Shown here: positions 30,744 through 42,303 of the stretch, in pieces
Layout of the letters: each line of letters begins with the position of its first letter
Position numbering within the stretch: position 1 is the stretch's first letter
The notes under the pieces: model-generated
The model's input: the letters and a program-made list of their open reading frames with translations, nothing else
What the model was told of the DNA's origin: nothing
The model's database searches: none
NCBI RefSeq assembly: GCF_001638985.1
Contig: NW_017265135.1
Coordinates: 3,557,545 to 3,621,544, forward strand
Source of the DNA: Phycomyces blakesleeanus NRRL 1555(-)
Taxonomy: Eukaryota > Mucoromycota > Mucoromycetes > Mucorales > Phycomycetaceae
Direction: 5' to 3'
DNA length: 64,000 nt
Program-made: the position numbers and the translations under genes

Positions 30744-31163
30744 CAATAATTATTACAGTTAGTACTGTAGATAATATCTTAAAGATTGTTAAGATAATTA
30801 TATCATACTGCCGGGTAAACTGTGTCAGATCGATATGGAGCTAATTTAGTAGGAAGTCCTAAAGCTCTAGTGTAAAAGAGAAAAGAATAGCTAAGAGCTA
30901 AAGAAGTACAATTTATGACTTGATGTCATAATTGTAACACCGACACTAGTTAAGCAGTAAATACACTCTAATAACCAAATATAGTAAAGGAAGAAAGCCT
31001 TAAGAAACTAAGACGTAATGACAAGAGCAGATTGTGTTTTCTTATAAAAAGGGACACTTTTTATTTATGAATAAAGACAACTTATATACAGTCTCAAAGT
31101 ATTTCTATACGTCTCTATTATCAAATTTTTTTTTTTTTATTGTTTCGTACCTGAAATACCACA
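30744..31163. repeat. 420-bp dispersed repeat, copy 2
   Basis: Same edges and orientation as 8896-9316, with the same TATA-like and AATAAA-like signals. It lies exactly where the MULE coding sequence ends, so it probably truncated that gene. The MULE frame can be read a few residues into the repeat before a TAG. Confidence 0.6.
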
Positions 31164-33427
31164 TGTGAGATAGCTTTCACTATTGTTGAACTATTAATGT
31201 TCTCAAGTTTCTGCTTAGCATCTAATTCTATTATTTTGTCAATATATTCTTCAAAATTTACTTGCTGTTTTTTGCTTTGGGCGCTGTTGAGTATTTGGGT
31301 AATTCTTTCAAGCTTATAATCAAGTTGGAGTGTTATGGTTGTAATCTTGTTAATATTTTTAGATACAGGTAACGTGTTGTTGATAATCGAGTGGTCTGTA
31401 TAAAAGAGTATATAAAATAAGGAGATAGTTTAATATCAATTATATATCTATATCTATACATTACCTTCTTCTTCAAAGTAGTTTATTCTCCATTGTCTAG
31501 GAATACAAGAAATATGAACTTTATTATACTGCGCAAGTTGATGGTAGCAGGACAAGAGATAGTTCGAGTTAATGAGACATTCTCACTCTTTTGGAAGTTT
31601 TTCAGATATGATTGATTTGGCGAGTTCAAGTTTGATATGATCCATTGCAAAAAGACGAATTTTATGGCAAATATTATTCAACTGGGAAGAATTGATTTTA
31701 TAAAACACAATGGTAGTGCTCTCTCCGAGACAGTCCATTGTCAATCTACGCTTTCTATTGTCAATCTCTAAAAGTTACAAAAATGTTACCATTAATTACC
31801 ATTATTATAAAGTTTAATCCATTAATGTTTAAGATAATAAAGCATACACATATCAACTCCTCATACCACTTGGTAACTTTTATGGTGACTGTCTTCAGTT
31901 TACCAGATGAAGTTCCAAGGGCATGCTTTAATGAAGCATGTGTACTTTCTGCACAGTTGGAAGTGCGATTTCCAAAGTGAGTATGCTTAAAAACATAAGA
32001 ATTCATCAAGTTCTCTTTGTCATTCATTTTTCTGAAAGCGTATATAAAAAATAAATGTTATTGTTTATAGTTATCAAACTTTGTCTAGCAAATATAACAG
32101 CACTTTGCATACCTTTCAAGAAAAGTCCGTGCTATTTTTTCTTGGTCTTTGCAGTTAGCTTTGGCAAAACTGTGAAATGCATCTATTTCTTTCTTTTCTT
32201 CTTCAGACGTGATACACTTCAAAGCAATTCGGTTGATATGACCAGCCAACTCATTCAAGAAGCTTCTCTTGTCTCCATTCTCATCCTCCTTCATCACTGG
32301 TAGGAGTTGCTTCTTAAAGTTATCTTTAATGTGCTTATAGCACAAGAGTTGTTTGGACTCAGGGAAAGCATTGGTTATTGCATTTCTCAATGCTTTCTTG
32401 TTGTCGGTGATAAAGTCACTTGGCAGAAGATTTGTGGTGGTGGCAGTGTTGTTGTCATTGTATTTACTCTTTGGTCAGATTGCATCTCGTAGACAGCAAA
32501 GTACCCAGTAATAGTTCTCTTCAGTCTCGTGTTCAACCAAAGCACCAGCAATTGGGAAGGTCCTCAAAGTTGTACATAGATTTCCACTGACTTTGCTGGT
32601 ACCAACAATGTTGACATAAGTCATTCGATGGCTATTATTCTTATATGTTCCATCAATCACAACTGTCTCGGACATTTGTCTGACTTTGTCAATCGCATCT
32701 TTATGAACAAAGAAGATTATGCTTATCTTGTTCGCTTCACTATTGCCAACAGTATATCTGACATGGAAGTCAAGATCCTGTAGTGTTATTATAAAACTAA
32801 ACATTTCCTTTCCAAAATGCTGCTTAATATTCTCAATATCCTGGCGAATGATATTGACAAATCTATTTTTCTTCAAATTGTTGAAGATTGTGAAAAAGTA
32901 TCATTGTCTTTCAGGTGCTTTGTAACAAGAATCATGGCTTCAGGGAAAAGTTTTCGATGCATAGCATATGCTCTACGACCTTCCACAATTGGATGGTTAT
33001 GATTTGCCTCACAAGAATGGACTAAAACCTTTCCATCCTTCTTTTTCGAAGCATATACAAAACAAGGGCAACCACTCTTCTGGGTATCCTTTACGCGCTC
33101 GCTCTCCCACCCAGGAACAGGGGTTTTTTGGTTGACAGAGGCTTCCAAAACAACTTTCTCGGCCTTTTGAGTGTCTCTGTATTCACTATAGTGTTTACAA
33201 ATCCTTCTTATATGGGTGCTTGAAGAAGAATATGTGATGAGTACAATATTATGCTTAGCACCATATGCTTTGGTAGCTTCACAAACAGCTACAGTTGAAG
33301 AGAATTCTCTTCCAACAAGAAATATCGAGTTGAACTCGGTCAGGGCAGCATTGTACTTCTTTGAAGAAGTCTCACTAACAATGACATGGTCATTGGTGTT
33401 GTTGATGTTGCTCATCTTAGATGTCAA
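31164..33427 (-). pseudogene. MULE (Mutator-like) transposase with introns, decayed and 3'-truncated
   Basis: Starts MTSKMSNINNTND at 33427. N-terminal zinc module: RRICKHYSEY, GCPCFVYASKKKDGK, ANHNHP. Transposase core: VVIDGTYKNN (first Asp), SDFITDNKKALRNAI (second Asp), LLCYKHI (the Cys-x2-His of MULEs) and SNCAESTHASLKHAL (Glu). C-terminal SCYHQLAQYNKVHISCIPRQ. Recognisable introns: about 32112 to 32033 (GTATGC to TTTCAG), about 31855 to 31756, and about 31464 to 31397 (GTAATG to TACAG). Breaks: a frameshift near 32873, a TGA near 32471 and a TGA near 31585. The last exon is open to 31164, where the 420-bp repeat begins. Confidence 0.75.
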
Positions 33428-33479
33428 AAAAATTATGTGCTGATGTTGTAGTAAAAAAAGGGCAGTGATTTTATTGGCA

Positions 33480-33700
33480 AACTAAAGAACACTTTATATA
33501 GTCCCCCCTCCCTCCTCCGCCCAAAAAAATGACTATTTGTCTAAACTCGGAACTAAAGTGTCATAAAATATTTCCAGGCTGTCCAGGCTGCCCAAGCTGT
33601 CCCGCCAATATGACATTTGCCCAAACACGTGACTAGGTGACGTAACATACTTCTAAATATCCTTCCAGGCTGTCCCGCCAGGCTGTCCGTAAGGTTCCCC
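33480..33700. repeat. Short tandem repeat beside the MULE start (subterminal or promoter repeat)
   Basis: Two units, about 33519-33583 and 33618-33677, each run GCCCAAA...GTGAC/ATGAC...AAATATT/AAATATC...CCAGGCTGTCC. AGGCTGTCC occurs three times and related GGCTGCCC/AGCTGTCC forms also occur. Placed just upstream of the MULE start, they fit subterminal repeats bound by a Mutator-type transposase; no matching set was found at the other end. Confidence 0.45.
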
Positions 33701-33760
33701 TTTTGATGAATCCATTTTCTTAACACATAATGTAATTTAACTTTTATCATTTTCATCAAT

Positions 33761-35482
33761 CTTACAAATACCGATCACCCTTTCTCAAAATTCAAGCTAT
33801 GATAATAACAGCCTTTGTAACCAAAGTACAAGATATATTCGGTTTCTAAAAAAAATAGATGGTGATTGAGACACTTAAAGTTGAAACACCAGCTACTAAA
33901 ATCTCCCGATGTAGGAATGTACATTTAAAAGTATTTTGTGCTATAAAAGTGAAGTATAGAATAAACCTTGCCCAAGAAATGTCTAAGCCTAAAGATAAAT
34001 ATTACTTGGAGAAGCTTGTGAAAAGTGATTGACATCAGAGTTTACTATAGTTTACAAGAAGTATAGACTTTACTAGTTACTACATTACTACATTACTTAA
34101 AAAAATGATATTAACACAGAATTCCACAATCAAGATATGTACTGCAATACTATAGCCGAAGTGAAAAAGAAAATAAACTGAAATAAAAAAATAGAAGACG
34201 GTAATCTGAAGTGATGAGTCGAATTTGTTCTTCTCTTTTCAGAGTAAATGAGAATGTCCACTTGTGAAGAAAATTATGGGATGAATTATTACCCTCTTTC
34301 CCCCCGGCAAAGAATAAAAGTAGTAGTAGTAGTAGTAGTATAAGGTATAATGATACGGAGATTTTTGTATGGGTAGGAAAGAGGAGGGGTAAAGTTGGGT
34401 GGATTAATATATTGTGATTGAAAGAGTCGGAGCCTTTGTTATGTTCAAGGGTAACATGAATGTGATGTATTTTGAAGTCACAGAGAGTCCCTTTAAGTTA
34501 TACTTTGATAGCCTCATCAGAAAAGAGCAATGAGTATATATGTATATATCGAATAATGTATCATAGCATCACACAAGTCAGCCATGATAAATGAATGGCA
34601 CAGAAGGGGCTGTCATTGATGTTCTTGAGTATGGTATCAATAAGCTCAGATTTGAACCCCTTTGTATGTGCGTGTGTGTGTTTTTGGTATTAAAATTATG
34701 TGTGCGAGTATCATTATGCATTGACAATGCATAATAGCTCATTGGGTCTGTAAAATGAGAAAAAAAAGCTATAGTGGTAGAAATATACCGTATTTAAAGA
34801 TTAAAGATAAAGTGTGTGTTCTAAGTTTCATGATAGTTCTGTCCTGAACATATTAATTAGATATACAATGACTGATCTCTGGACTTTATTTGCGTGCCTT
34901 GTCTCGATTTATAGCACAAAGACTTAATATTTATATACACTGGAGAAATCTTGTATAGTTCAAAAAATAAATAAATTTACCGCTGTGTTGCACAAATTTA
35001 TGAGCAAGCTATGCCATTTTGAATCATCATCACATATACGACATATATTATACAGTTGATTTATATTTATTTAAAGAAAATATACCCATACAAAGCGGAA
35101 AGTAATAATAATAATAAGAAGAAGAGTATACATATAATGCATATTATTAAGAATAAATAAAAGGGAAAAATATAAATGAAATATATGACATACATATATA
35201 TGCATATAATGAATGTGAATGTATAATGATGATAATAAAATAAGTAAAATAAATGAAGAATCTCTATGAAATGTTGAATATTAATGCTCTCCTAAATAAT
35301 AGGGAGAAGAAGAATGTGGCTACTTGGATCTGAATACTAAGCAAGAAAGAGTAAAAGGTTGTACGGTGGTTACAGATTAATTTCGACCATTAATGGTGCA
35401 ATGCAATGCAAAAATGAAAGCAAAAGTATGACTGGGATCAGGAAAGGACTTGTTCTTGGGTGAAATGAAAGAAATCGATGGT
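33761..35482. other. AT-rich spacer without a recognised gene
   Basis: A short frame at 33978-34031 (MSKPKDKYYLEKLVKSD, stop) is too small to call. A (TAG)n tract is at 34321-34341. Poly-A/T-rich DNA with ATAATA-type runs lies near 35105-35250. Nothing conserved recognised. Confidence 0.45.
34321..34341. repeat. (TAG)n microsatellite
   Basis: Seven TAG units in a row. Confidence 0.9.
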
Positions 35483-35791
35483 CTAAGAGAAGCATCCACA
35501 TTGGCCGTTGAAACAAATCCCAACCAGATCGGATGCCTTTTCGAGACAAATAGAATCGCAACCTTCAAAATTGAAGTCTTGACAATTGCCAACTCCAACA
35601 CTGGTGCAGTGGCACTGTCCTTGTACGCAAATGCCGTTCGTGTCGTCGAGTTGAGAGCAGGCGTCCGCACAATCTTCTCCAATTCCCGGAACTCTGCATA
35701 GCCCCGAATGATCCAGACTAAACGAAGCCTGGCCAGCATTGACTAGGGTGAATAAGGCAAGGTTTACCAAGGCGAAAGGCACGATCATCAT
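35483..35791 (-). CDS. Secreted 12-cysteine protein with two tandem CS-alpha/beta (defensin-like) domains, 102 aa
   Basis: I choose ATG 35791 over the upstream ATG at 35911 because it opens directly on a signal peptide (MMIVPFALVNLALFTLVNA, cleavage probably before Gly-Gln). The mature part, about 83 residues, has twelve Cys in two equal sets. Set 1: C-x8-C-x3-C-x9-C-x4-C-x-C; set 2: C-x7-C-x3-C-x10-C-x4-C-x-C. The C-x3-C plus C-x-C pairing is the signature of the CS-alpha/beta fold of defensins. Each set also has Gly-Ile-Cys before the last three Cys, like a gamma-core. It is likely exported, as an antimicrobial, effector or cell-wall protein. No intron or neighbour gene; isolated in AT-rich DNA. 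The net charge looks acidic, not cationic, so an antimicrobial role is unproven. Confidence 0.7.
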   Translation of the reverse strand: MMIVPFALVNLALFTLVNAGQASFSLDHSGLCRVPGIGEDCADACSQLDDTNGICVQGQCHCTSVGVGNCQDFNFEGCDSICLEKASDLVGICFNGQCGCFS

Positions 35792-37999
35792 TGTTCCGTG
35801 AATGTGTATATAGACAGCGAGTGAGTGAGAGCGATAGGTAGTAATATAAAGAGAGAGAAATAAAAAAAGAGAGAGAGAGAGAGGGGTAAAGCGTGTGAGA
35901 AGCTGAGGCACAACATCGTTTTTATTTTTTATTTTTTATTTTTTATTTTTTATATTTTATATTCTATATATTTATATATATTTACTTTAACTTCAGACAG
36001 CCTTGTTATTTTCTTCTTCTTTTTCCCTTGATTGAGATAAAATTAAGCTTTTGCTAATTTGGCCAAATATAATCAGGTAAAAAGAATAATATTAAGGTGT
36101 ATATGAATAAATCAAATGTCAATATTTTTGAAAGTAGAATACCACTATGGTTTTGATTCTACAAGGGTCAACAGAAACAAATATATATATTATCAACCTT
36201 TTCCTGCTCCACTTACTTTATATTTTTATTATCACTCTTATGTTCCAAACGGCCTTTTTTTTTGTATATTCTAGCAAATCGTAAATAGGCTTAACACCAA
36301 TAATAAAATAAAAAGGAACTGAGCCTATAGTGATCCTTGCACAGACCAAAAGAGTAACAAAATAAAAATAAAAATTGGTGACTGAATTAGGTTTGTAATA
36401 CGAAAAGTAAGGCTTATGGGGTATGTTGCACACACCAAAAGAGATTTACATCTCTAATAATTTATTTTATATAAAATAATTGATATTTTGTCAAAAGATA
36501 GCCATTGTATTATCCACAAATTATATCTACATATCATATTCAAGGTAACAAGAACCATTGAATATCTTGCTAAAGAAAAAAGAAAAAAAAAAAACAGGAA
36601 AAGAGCTTTAGCCCTCAATCATTTCCTTCAACTTTTTTTTTATTTCACCCACAGAAACCTTGAAAATCTATTTAAGCAGGCAAATTATAAATTATAAATT
36701 ATAAATTATAAAAAATAAAAAATAAAATAATATGCTGATTATCCATATTATCTATCTATATAATCAGATTCTTTGCTGCTATCAAACACCCTTTTCTACT
36801 TCTTTTAACGTCTAAAATTAATTATGACACCTTTAATATATCAAATATACTATAATATTTGCACATGTGTTTTTCAATATATATATCTATAGGATTTCCT
36901 TTTCCTTTTCTTTTCTTTGGCTCGCAAATATATTTTCTAAAAAAAGAATCTTTATTTTGAAAGGGTAAACCTTTTTTCTTTCTTTCTTTTTTTGGATGTT
37001 AAAATCCAGGCATTAAAATATCCAAATTGAGAAATAATTACCGGAGTTTTAAAGAAAAATAAAACGGCATAAATTAAAAAACTGCAGTACTTTGAGATTT
37101 GTTAAATGTTTCAAAAATAAACGCTAATCCTACGAGGCCAACATTTTCTTGTGGGACACGACATTTTTATCACTCGACTAATTAATTCCGAACACCTGTC
37201 TTGGGCTCGGTGTCCTTTTCTAATCCTTCAGGTCAAAATAATATTTCCAATAATTCATACTATATATTCGTATCAAAATAGCTGTTCGTGTCCTAAATTT
37301 AAACTTGGCAATAAATAAATAATAATTCGTCACAAATACACTATATCAATAGCCAGTTGTGCTGAAGATCATAAGAAGTTGTTGGCATTAAAGTGTGACG
37401 CAGCCTTGCTTGTTATTTTTACTATTTATTAGCCTTATTTCGCATACTATGCATTTCTCGTTCTTTCACCTACTCGTATTCCCAGAGTTTGACAACACCA
37501 ACTGGTAAGCAAACTCCATCCACTCTTTTTTTTTTGCAAAGCACAAAAGAAAAGCTTTATGAATGTTTTGTCTTCTGAATTGTATCTATACCTTTAAAGT
37601 TCTTAGTCAATTATTACAGCAATAACGGATTCTTAGGGACCAAATAGAGCTATTCCATGCCAGCAAAAAGGTCACGATTTGTGGTCCGGTAGAATCAAAA
37701 TGTTGCGCTCCACCAGGAAACGTCGTCCCTCTGATATTACCGGTTCATTTTATTGGCACTGAGTTGGTCATTGAAACCACATAATCAGCCGACCACTTGT
37801 CAGTATCAAGGAGAGCCTTTTAAGACAACTAAAATGGAAGATTTATTTGTCAAAGGGATCTTGTTGGAGATTATGTAAGTCTTTTTACTCAAGTGAGTCG
37901 AGAAACTAAATACTAACTCTCCATATATGTCTCGCTACTTAACATTATATCACTTAAGAAGAGCTATGTATACCCTGGAATAAACTTTTCGATAATAAT
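35792..37999. other. AT-rich spacer without a recognised gene
   Basis: Contains a CT/GA-rich stretch just upstream of the 12-Cys gene (35855-35885), a T-run repeat with TTTTTTA units (35920-35965), TATAAAT repeats (36685-36715), and a somewhat GC-richer patch at about 37640-37830 that reads like a decayed coding remnant but could not be assigned. Confidence 0.4.
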
Positions 38000-38745
38000 T
38001 GATAACTTACTGAAAGATTTTGAGCTTTGTTCCAATAACAAAATTGCAGACTCAATTTTCATGGAATTAGTAAATATATTCAGGGTAAAGAAGATACACG
38101 TTGAAGAGAATTGTGGGATAGTATCTTATATCATCTCCTTTTATTAGGGTAATATCAATGATAGAGACGATGTAAATATCTAGCTGTTTGACCTTTACAA
38201 GAAAGCACGCAAGCCGGACAGAAGAATTCTATATGTCCTGTTAAATATGTACCTACTACGCACAAGCTTAGAAAAGTACAGCCAGCTACTAATAACCAAT
38301 AACCTTTGACTTCTAGATTAAACAAACCGCCAAATGAGATTATTAAGGAGTATAAGATTAAAGAGCAAGAGCTCATAGTAAATCTCGTAGATTCAATATT
38401 AAGCTCCCTATTACATGACGCTAGTCATAGCAGGTTGTTCTTCTCGTAGGAAGCACTGATAATACAATATAAGCGACTAGCACTGAAGATACCGAGTATT
38501 CGCTCAAACTTTAGCTTAAACCGCAATGTATTAAAAAGTTATCAGAAACACACTGATGCAGGCTGCTTTCTTTAACAGGGAAAAATCGGTGGAGCTTCTG
38601 GTTTTGTCAAAGTCAAACAAGACTATAAGAAGAACGAACTATCAAAAATCCATAAATATTTACTGATACTATCATTGTTTGTTATGAGCTCCATTGAAGA
38701 GCATGATGCAAAGTGTATCTTCTTGTCTCAAGTTTAATGAGGTAA
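38000..38745 (+). pseudogene. Weak relic of an unassigned gene family
   Basis: Fragments in the forward frames look protein-like: DRRILYVLLNMYLL (about 38220-38260), QELIVNLVDSILSSLLHDAS (about 38365-38430) and SGFVKVKQDY...NELSKIHKYLLI (about 38595-38680). They are separated by stops. They recall a repeated unknown-function family in mucoralean genomes, but this is from memory and weak. I give no function. Confidence 0.25.
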
Positions 38746-38785
38746 AAAGGCTACCTTATTCTTTTATACCTAACTTCCTCTGATA

Positions 38786-38908
38786 ATGGCTCCTACTGCC
38801 AACTACTCGCCTTCTCCTCCACATCTTCTTCGTTATCTCTCTGCGAGGTGGCGACCACCAAACATTGCGCCCACCGTCTTAGGACTTTGGAGGAGAGGGG
38901 GAGGGTGA
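38786..38908 (+). CDS. Small GC-richer frame, 40 aa, doubtful
   Basis: ATG to TGA frame beginning MAPTANYSPSPPHLLRY and ending in WRRGGG. It stands out because it is much GC-richer than its surroundings (about 38770-38930). No family recognised. It may be a remnant or coincidence. Confidence 0.2.
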   Translation: MAPTANYSPSPPHLLRYLSARWRPPNIAPTVLGLWRRGGG

Positions 38909-39658
38909 AGTCTTTATAAGAGATTTTGTCTAAATTCAGTGAAAAATGCCTGAAAATAAAACTGACCTTTTTTTTTATTTCAATTGAAATTAAAAAGAGA
39001 TGGTCCGAAAAAAAAAACTAAAGTTACTGTAGTTGAAATCAATAAGTAAATATAAAAAGACCACGTTTATAAACCAAAATTAGTCAAAGTGATAATTGTA
39101 ATGACGACAATAATATATAAAGAATTACAGAATCCGAAAGTCTATTTATTTATTTAACCTCGGGTAAAGAACATAAATATGTATAATAACAATAAGATGT
39201 TAATATAATATATATTGCCAAGAATTTATTTATCTATTTCAAATTGTTTCAATAAACTCTACCTGAAATGAATCGAAATAATAATTAGTTGCCATGGTTA
39301 CTTTAACTTCAAAGTCCTACCGAGAAGAATAAATAGTAGCAGTAATATTAGTTAACAATAAATTATACTCGTCAACTTAAAAACGAATAAAATATAAACT
39401 ATCTTGCATATATACATCTTTACATTAGATTGTGAAATATGATAATATCTTTGAATGAGATTGTCAGTGCAATTTATCCCTACAGATACACAATAGAAAG
39501 GTAGAAAGAGAAGCACTTATTTAATTTATACAAGCTGTGAGCCATTTACTTTTGGTTTGTCAAACTGAACAATTCAAAAGAAGAAAAATCAATAATATAT
39601 ATATAATTTTCTGTCTTTTATGGTTTCAATAAACCTTTGCTTTTCTCCAATTTCTTTT

Positions 39659-39704
<46 letters not shown>

Positions 39705-41090
39705 CAAAAGAAAAGAAAAAGCAGGACTGAAGAGTGAGATTCAACTGATCTCACAGCCAGCCAAGTGTTACCCAAGATAGTGTAACACGCTAATTTTGCT
39801 CAGTTAAAAAAGTAACAACCAAAAAAAAAAACAAAAAAAAAGAACGGCTTCGATACACCGATTTTATTCAAGAGATCAATCAAGGCCGCTTTAAGAGTCT
39901 AGAGTTTCTTAGTAAGCTTTCATAAAATTAAAAAGAAGATGAGAGGAAAACAATCTTCCAATTATTAGCCTTTGTACCAGCAAAAATTGCATTGTACATA
40001 TATGTATTAAGAAAAAATAAATCAAAAGAATGGAAATCCTATTTATTGGATTTTGACACCTTAAATCCGTAGCATTCATTTAAGATTCAAAGCCCACTTC
40101 TTCCTCCACAAAGTATAGTATTAATAAAGAAACAGAGGCGCATGCAAAAGCATTTGTAAAAACCAAGAAATCAAAATTCGATTCTCTTATTTACTTGTTT
40201 ATTTTCTTACTGTGCATCCCAAATTTCTAAAGGAGATAGAAGATCTGTATGTATCGAAACCTATTTTTATTCTTTTACAGAAACAGCCCGAAAACCAAAA
40301 ATCACAAGAAAATCTCCAAAAGAAGAATAAGAAGAACACTTATGTTACACATCCAAATGGTCTCTAGTAATAATGTATCCCAGTCCTTTCTTTCTAGAGT
40401 ACTATATATATTTGTGATATACGCATAAACAGAATTTGTAACACACAATTTGAAAATACTTGTATAAATATAAAATTTGCCAAGACTTTGAGTATATATA
40501 CATACCTGTATTTTATGCGTAATCCGACAACTTGGATTGGATGACCTATATTACCCCGGGAGTAAATGATACATACAACACACACACACACAATTATTCG
40601 ATGTCTAAAGATGTAATATTTTATTTTATGTCCTCCATTGTTGGTGATCCCTTGGCCAAACAAAGCAATGAAAAACAACAGCAGCAGCAACAGAATGTAC
40701 ATGAAAATGTGGTACATCTCCTTTCCCTTAAGCCTGTTATTTTATATCTATCAGTCCATATATCTATGTATGTGCTCTTAACAGGAGAATGCAAAAAAAA
40801 ATCAAAAGAGGTCTATATATATATTGCAAATCCTCCCAAAGGTAAAATATCAAAAAATTAAATTAAATGAAAGACACTTACGCTAAAAAAAAACCTCTCT
40901 ACTACCTCAACCGAAAAGGAAAAAAAAAACGTTTTCTTCTTTCCTTATTCTCATTGTATTAATTGAATCCAAAGTTTAAGACGCAATTTTATCAACTATC
41001 ATCCACAGTCTATATGAGAAAGTCAATTCTTACAAGTATAGGTGTATTATGTATATGGATTTGCATTTGCTTAGATTATGGTGCAGTCGA
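38909..41090. other. AT-rich spacer without a recognised gene
   Basis: Holds a (TAA)n microsatellite at about 39657-39702, an A-run patch near 39820-39842, and a short CAG/CAA-rich piece at about 40674-40695. No supported gene. Confidence 0.45.
39657..39702. repeat. (TAA)n microsatellite
   Basis: About 14 consecutive TAA/ATA units. Confidence 0.9.
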
Positions 41091-41099
41091 AACCTTAGC

Positions 41100-41900
41100 T
41101 ACAGAGTGAAAGAAACAGGGTTAAACTGAGCCGAGAAGAATGGGTCCAAAAGACCTAGAAGGATTGATGAGAAGATTATAAGACATAGTAATCAGCTGTC
41201 TCCCACATTTAGGCTTTGATTCATATATTGTAGCTCATAAACCAGCCTTGACAGACAGCCACAAAAAAAACCCGCTAAAATAGGCTCGTGCTCATACCAA
41301 TTCGACCGATGACCGATGAAGAGGCGCTTTATTTACCGATGAATTGCGGCTCATAGCCATGGGTAATAATGGAGGCAACCAGAACTATCAGAAGAGTTGG
41401 TGAAGGGTAAAAGAAAAAAATCATATCCAAGGAACCAAGTGGGGGAAGTATGGTGTGATGATCTCGAACTGTTTCTGGGATATTTTGTATTCGTAGATAG
41501 CAACGTAAACCAATATCAATGTGTGAACACTTTGACTCAGAACTTCCTCTCTTGGTCTCAAGATCTTTCACGGGGACAGAACGGGCACCTCGTGTTCGAA
41601 GAAGACAACGCCAGCTGCCATACCAAGTGGTTTTTGAGATGGTAGAAAGACAGTCATGAGACCCGGGGTCTTGACTACTGGCTAACTTAGAGCCCAAACT
41701 GATACTTCATTGAGCACATTTGGTGGGGTTTCGAGAAGCATATGAGTAATGATAGGACTATTATCACCGAGATCATTGATATAAAGCCTGTAATGCAACG
41801 AGAAGGGAAAAGAATAGGTATTGAACTTGCATTAACTTTGGCCGGCAGCATGTAGGATCAATGCCAAGGGACGTCACTCTAGATATTGGTACTTTTGTTT
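41100..41900 (+). pseudogene. Third Tc1/mariner transposase relic
   Basis: Recognisable blocks on the plus strand: DDLELFLGYFVFVDSNVNQY (after the usual VWGCF position), VNTLTQNFLSWSQDL, then FEEDNASCHTKW (second catalytic Asp, about 41597-41632), and FIEHIWWGFEKHM (about 41710-41750). The region upstream (41150-41400) has faint matches (LRLIAMGNNGGNQNYQ). Many stops; no terminal repeats recognised. It is the oldest-looking of the three Tc1 remains. Confidence 0.6.
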
Positions 41901-42303
41901 TTATATATTTCAATAATAAGGAAATATATCATCCTGTATTTGAAGTTTAAAGGTTTTATCTATTGTTCTTGATGGGAAATTACATGTTAGATATATATCA
42001 TAATTTCTCTCGCAGCTTTCTTAGACTCAGAGATCGGAAGGAGGAGGTCTTTTTTTGATGTGATTATATATACACCTTAAATACTCCACACGATTTAGTT
42101 GCAAAGTGGAAAAACAAAACGAAAGCAAGCAAGCAATACCCTTTACAAATAATAACCAAAACTCTCCATTTCTCTCTTCTCTACACCTCAATAAGACCCT
42201 TTTATTAATATCTTTAGGGTTGATTTTTACATATATATGCCATTGAGAGAACACCAAAAACAACAGTAGCAAAAACACTGGCTTTATAAATATGATGTTA
42301 AAG

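Noticed and set aside
34630..34665. Possible tRNA B-box (GGGGTTCAAATCT on the minus strand)
   Set aside because: The T-arm stem does not pair and no matching A-box or acceptor stem is present.
35792..35911. Longer start (ATG 35911) for the 12-Cys protein
   Set aside because: The additional 40 residues come from a CT-rich repeat and would bury the clear signal peptide that begins at 35791.
39661..39702. CRISPR-like or satellite array
   Set aside because: It is a plain TAA microsatellite; no spacer-repeat pattern exists anywhere in the window.
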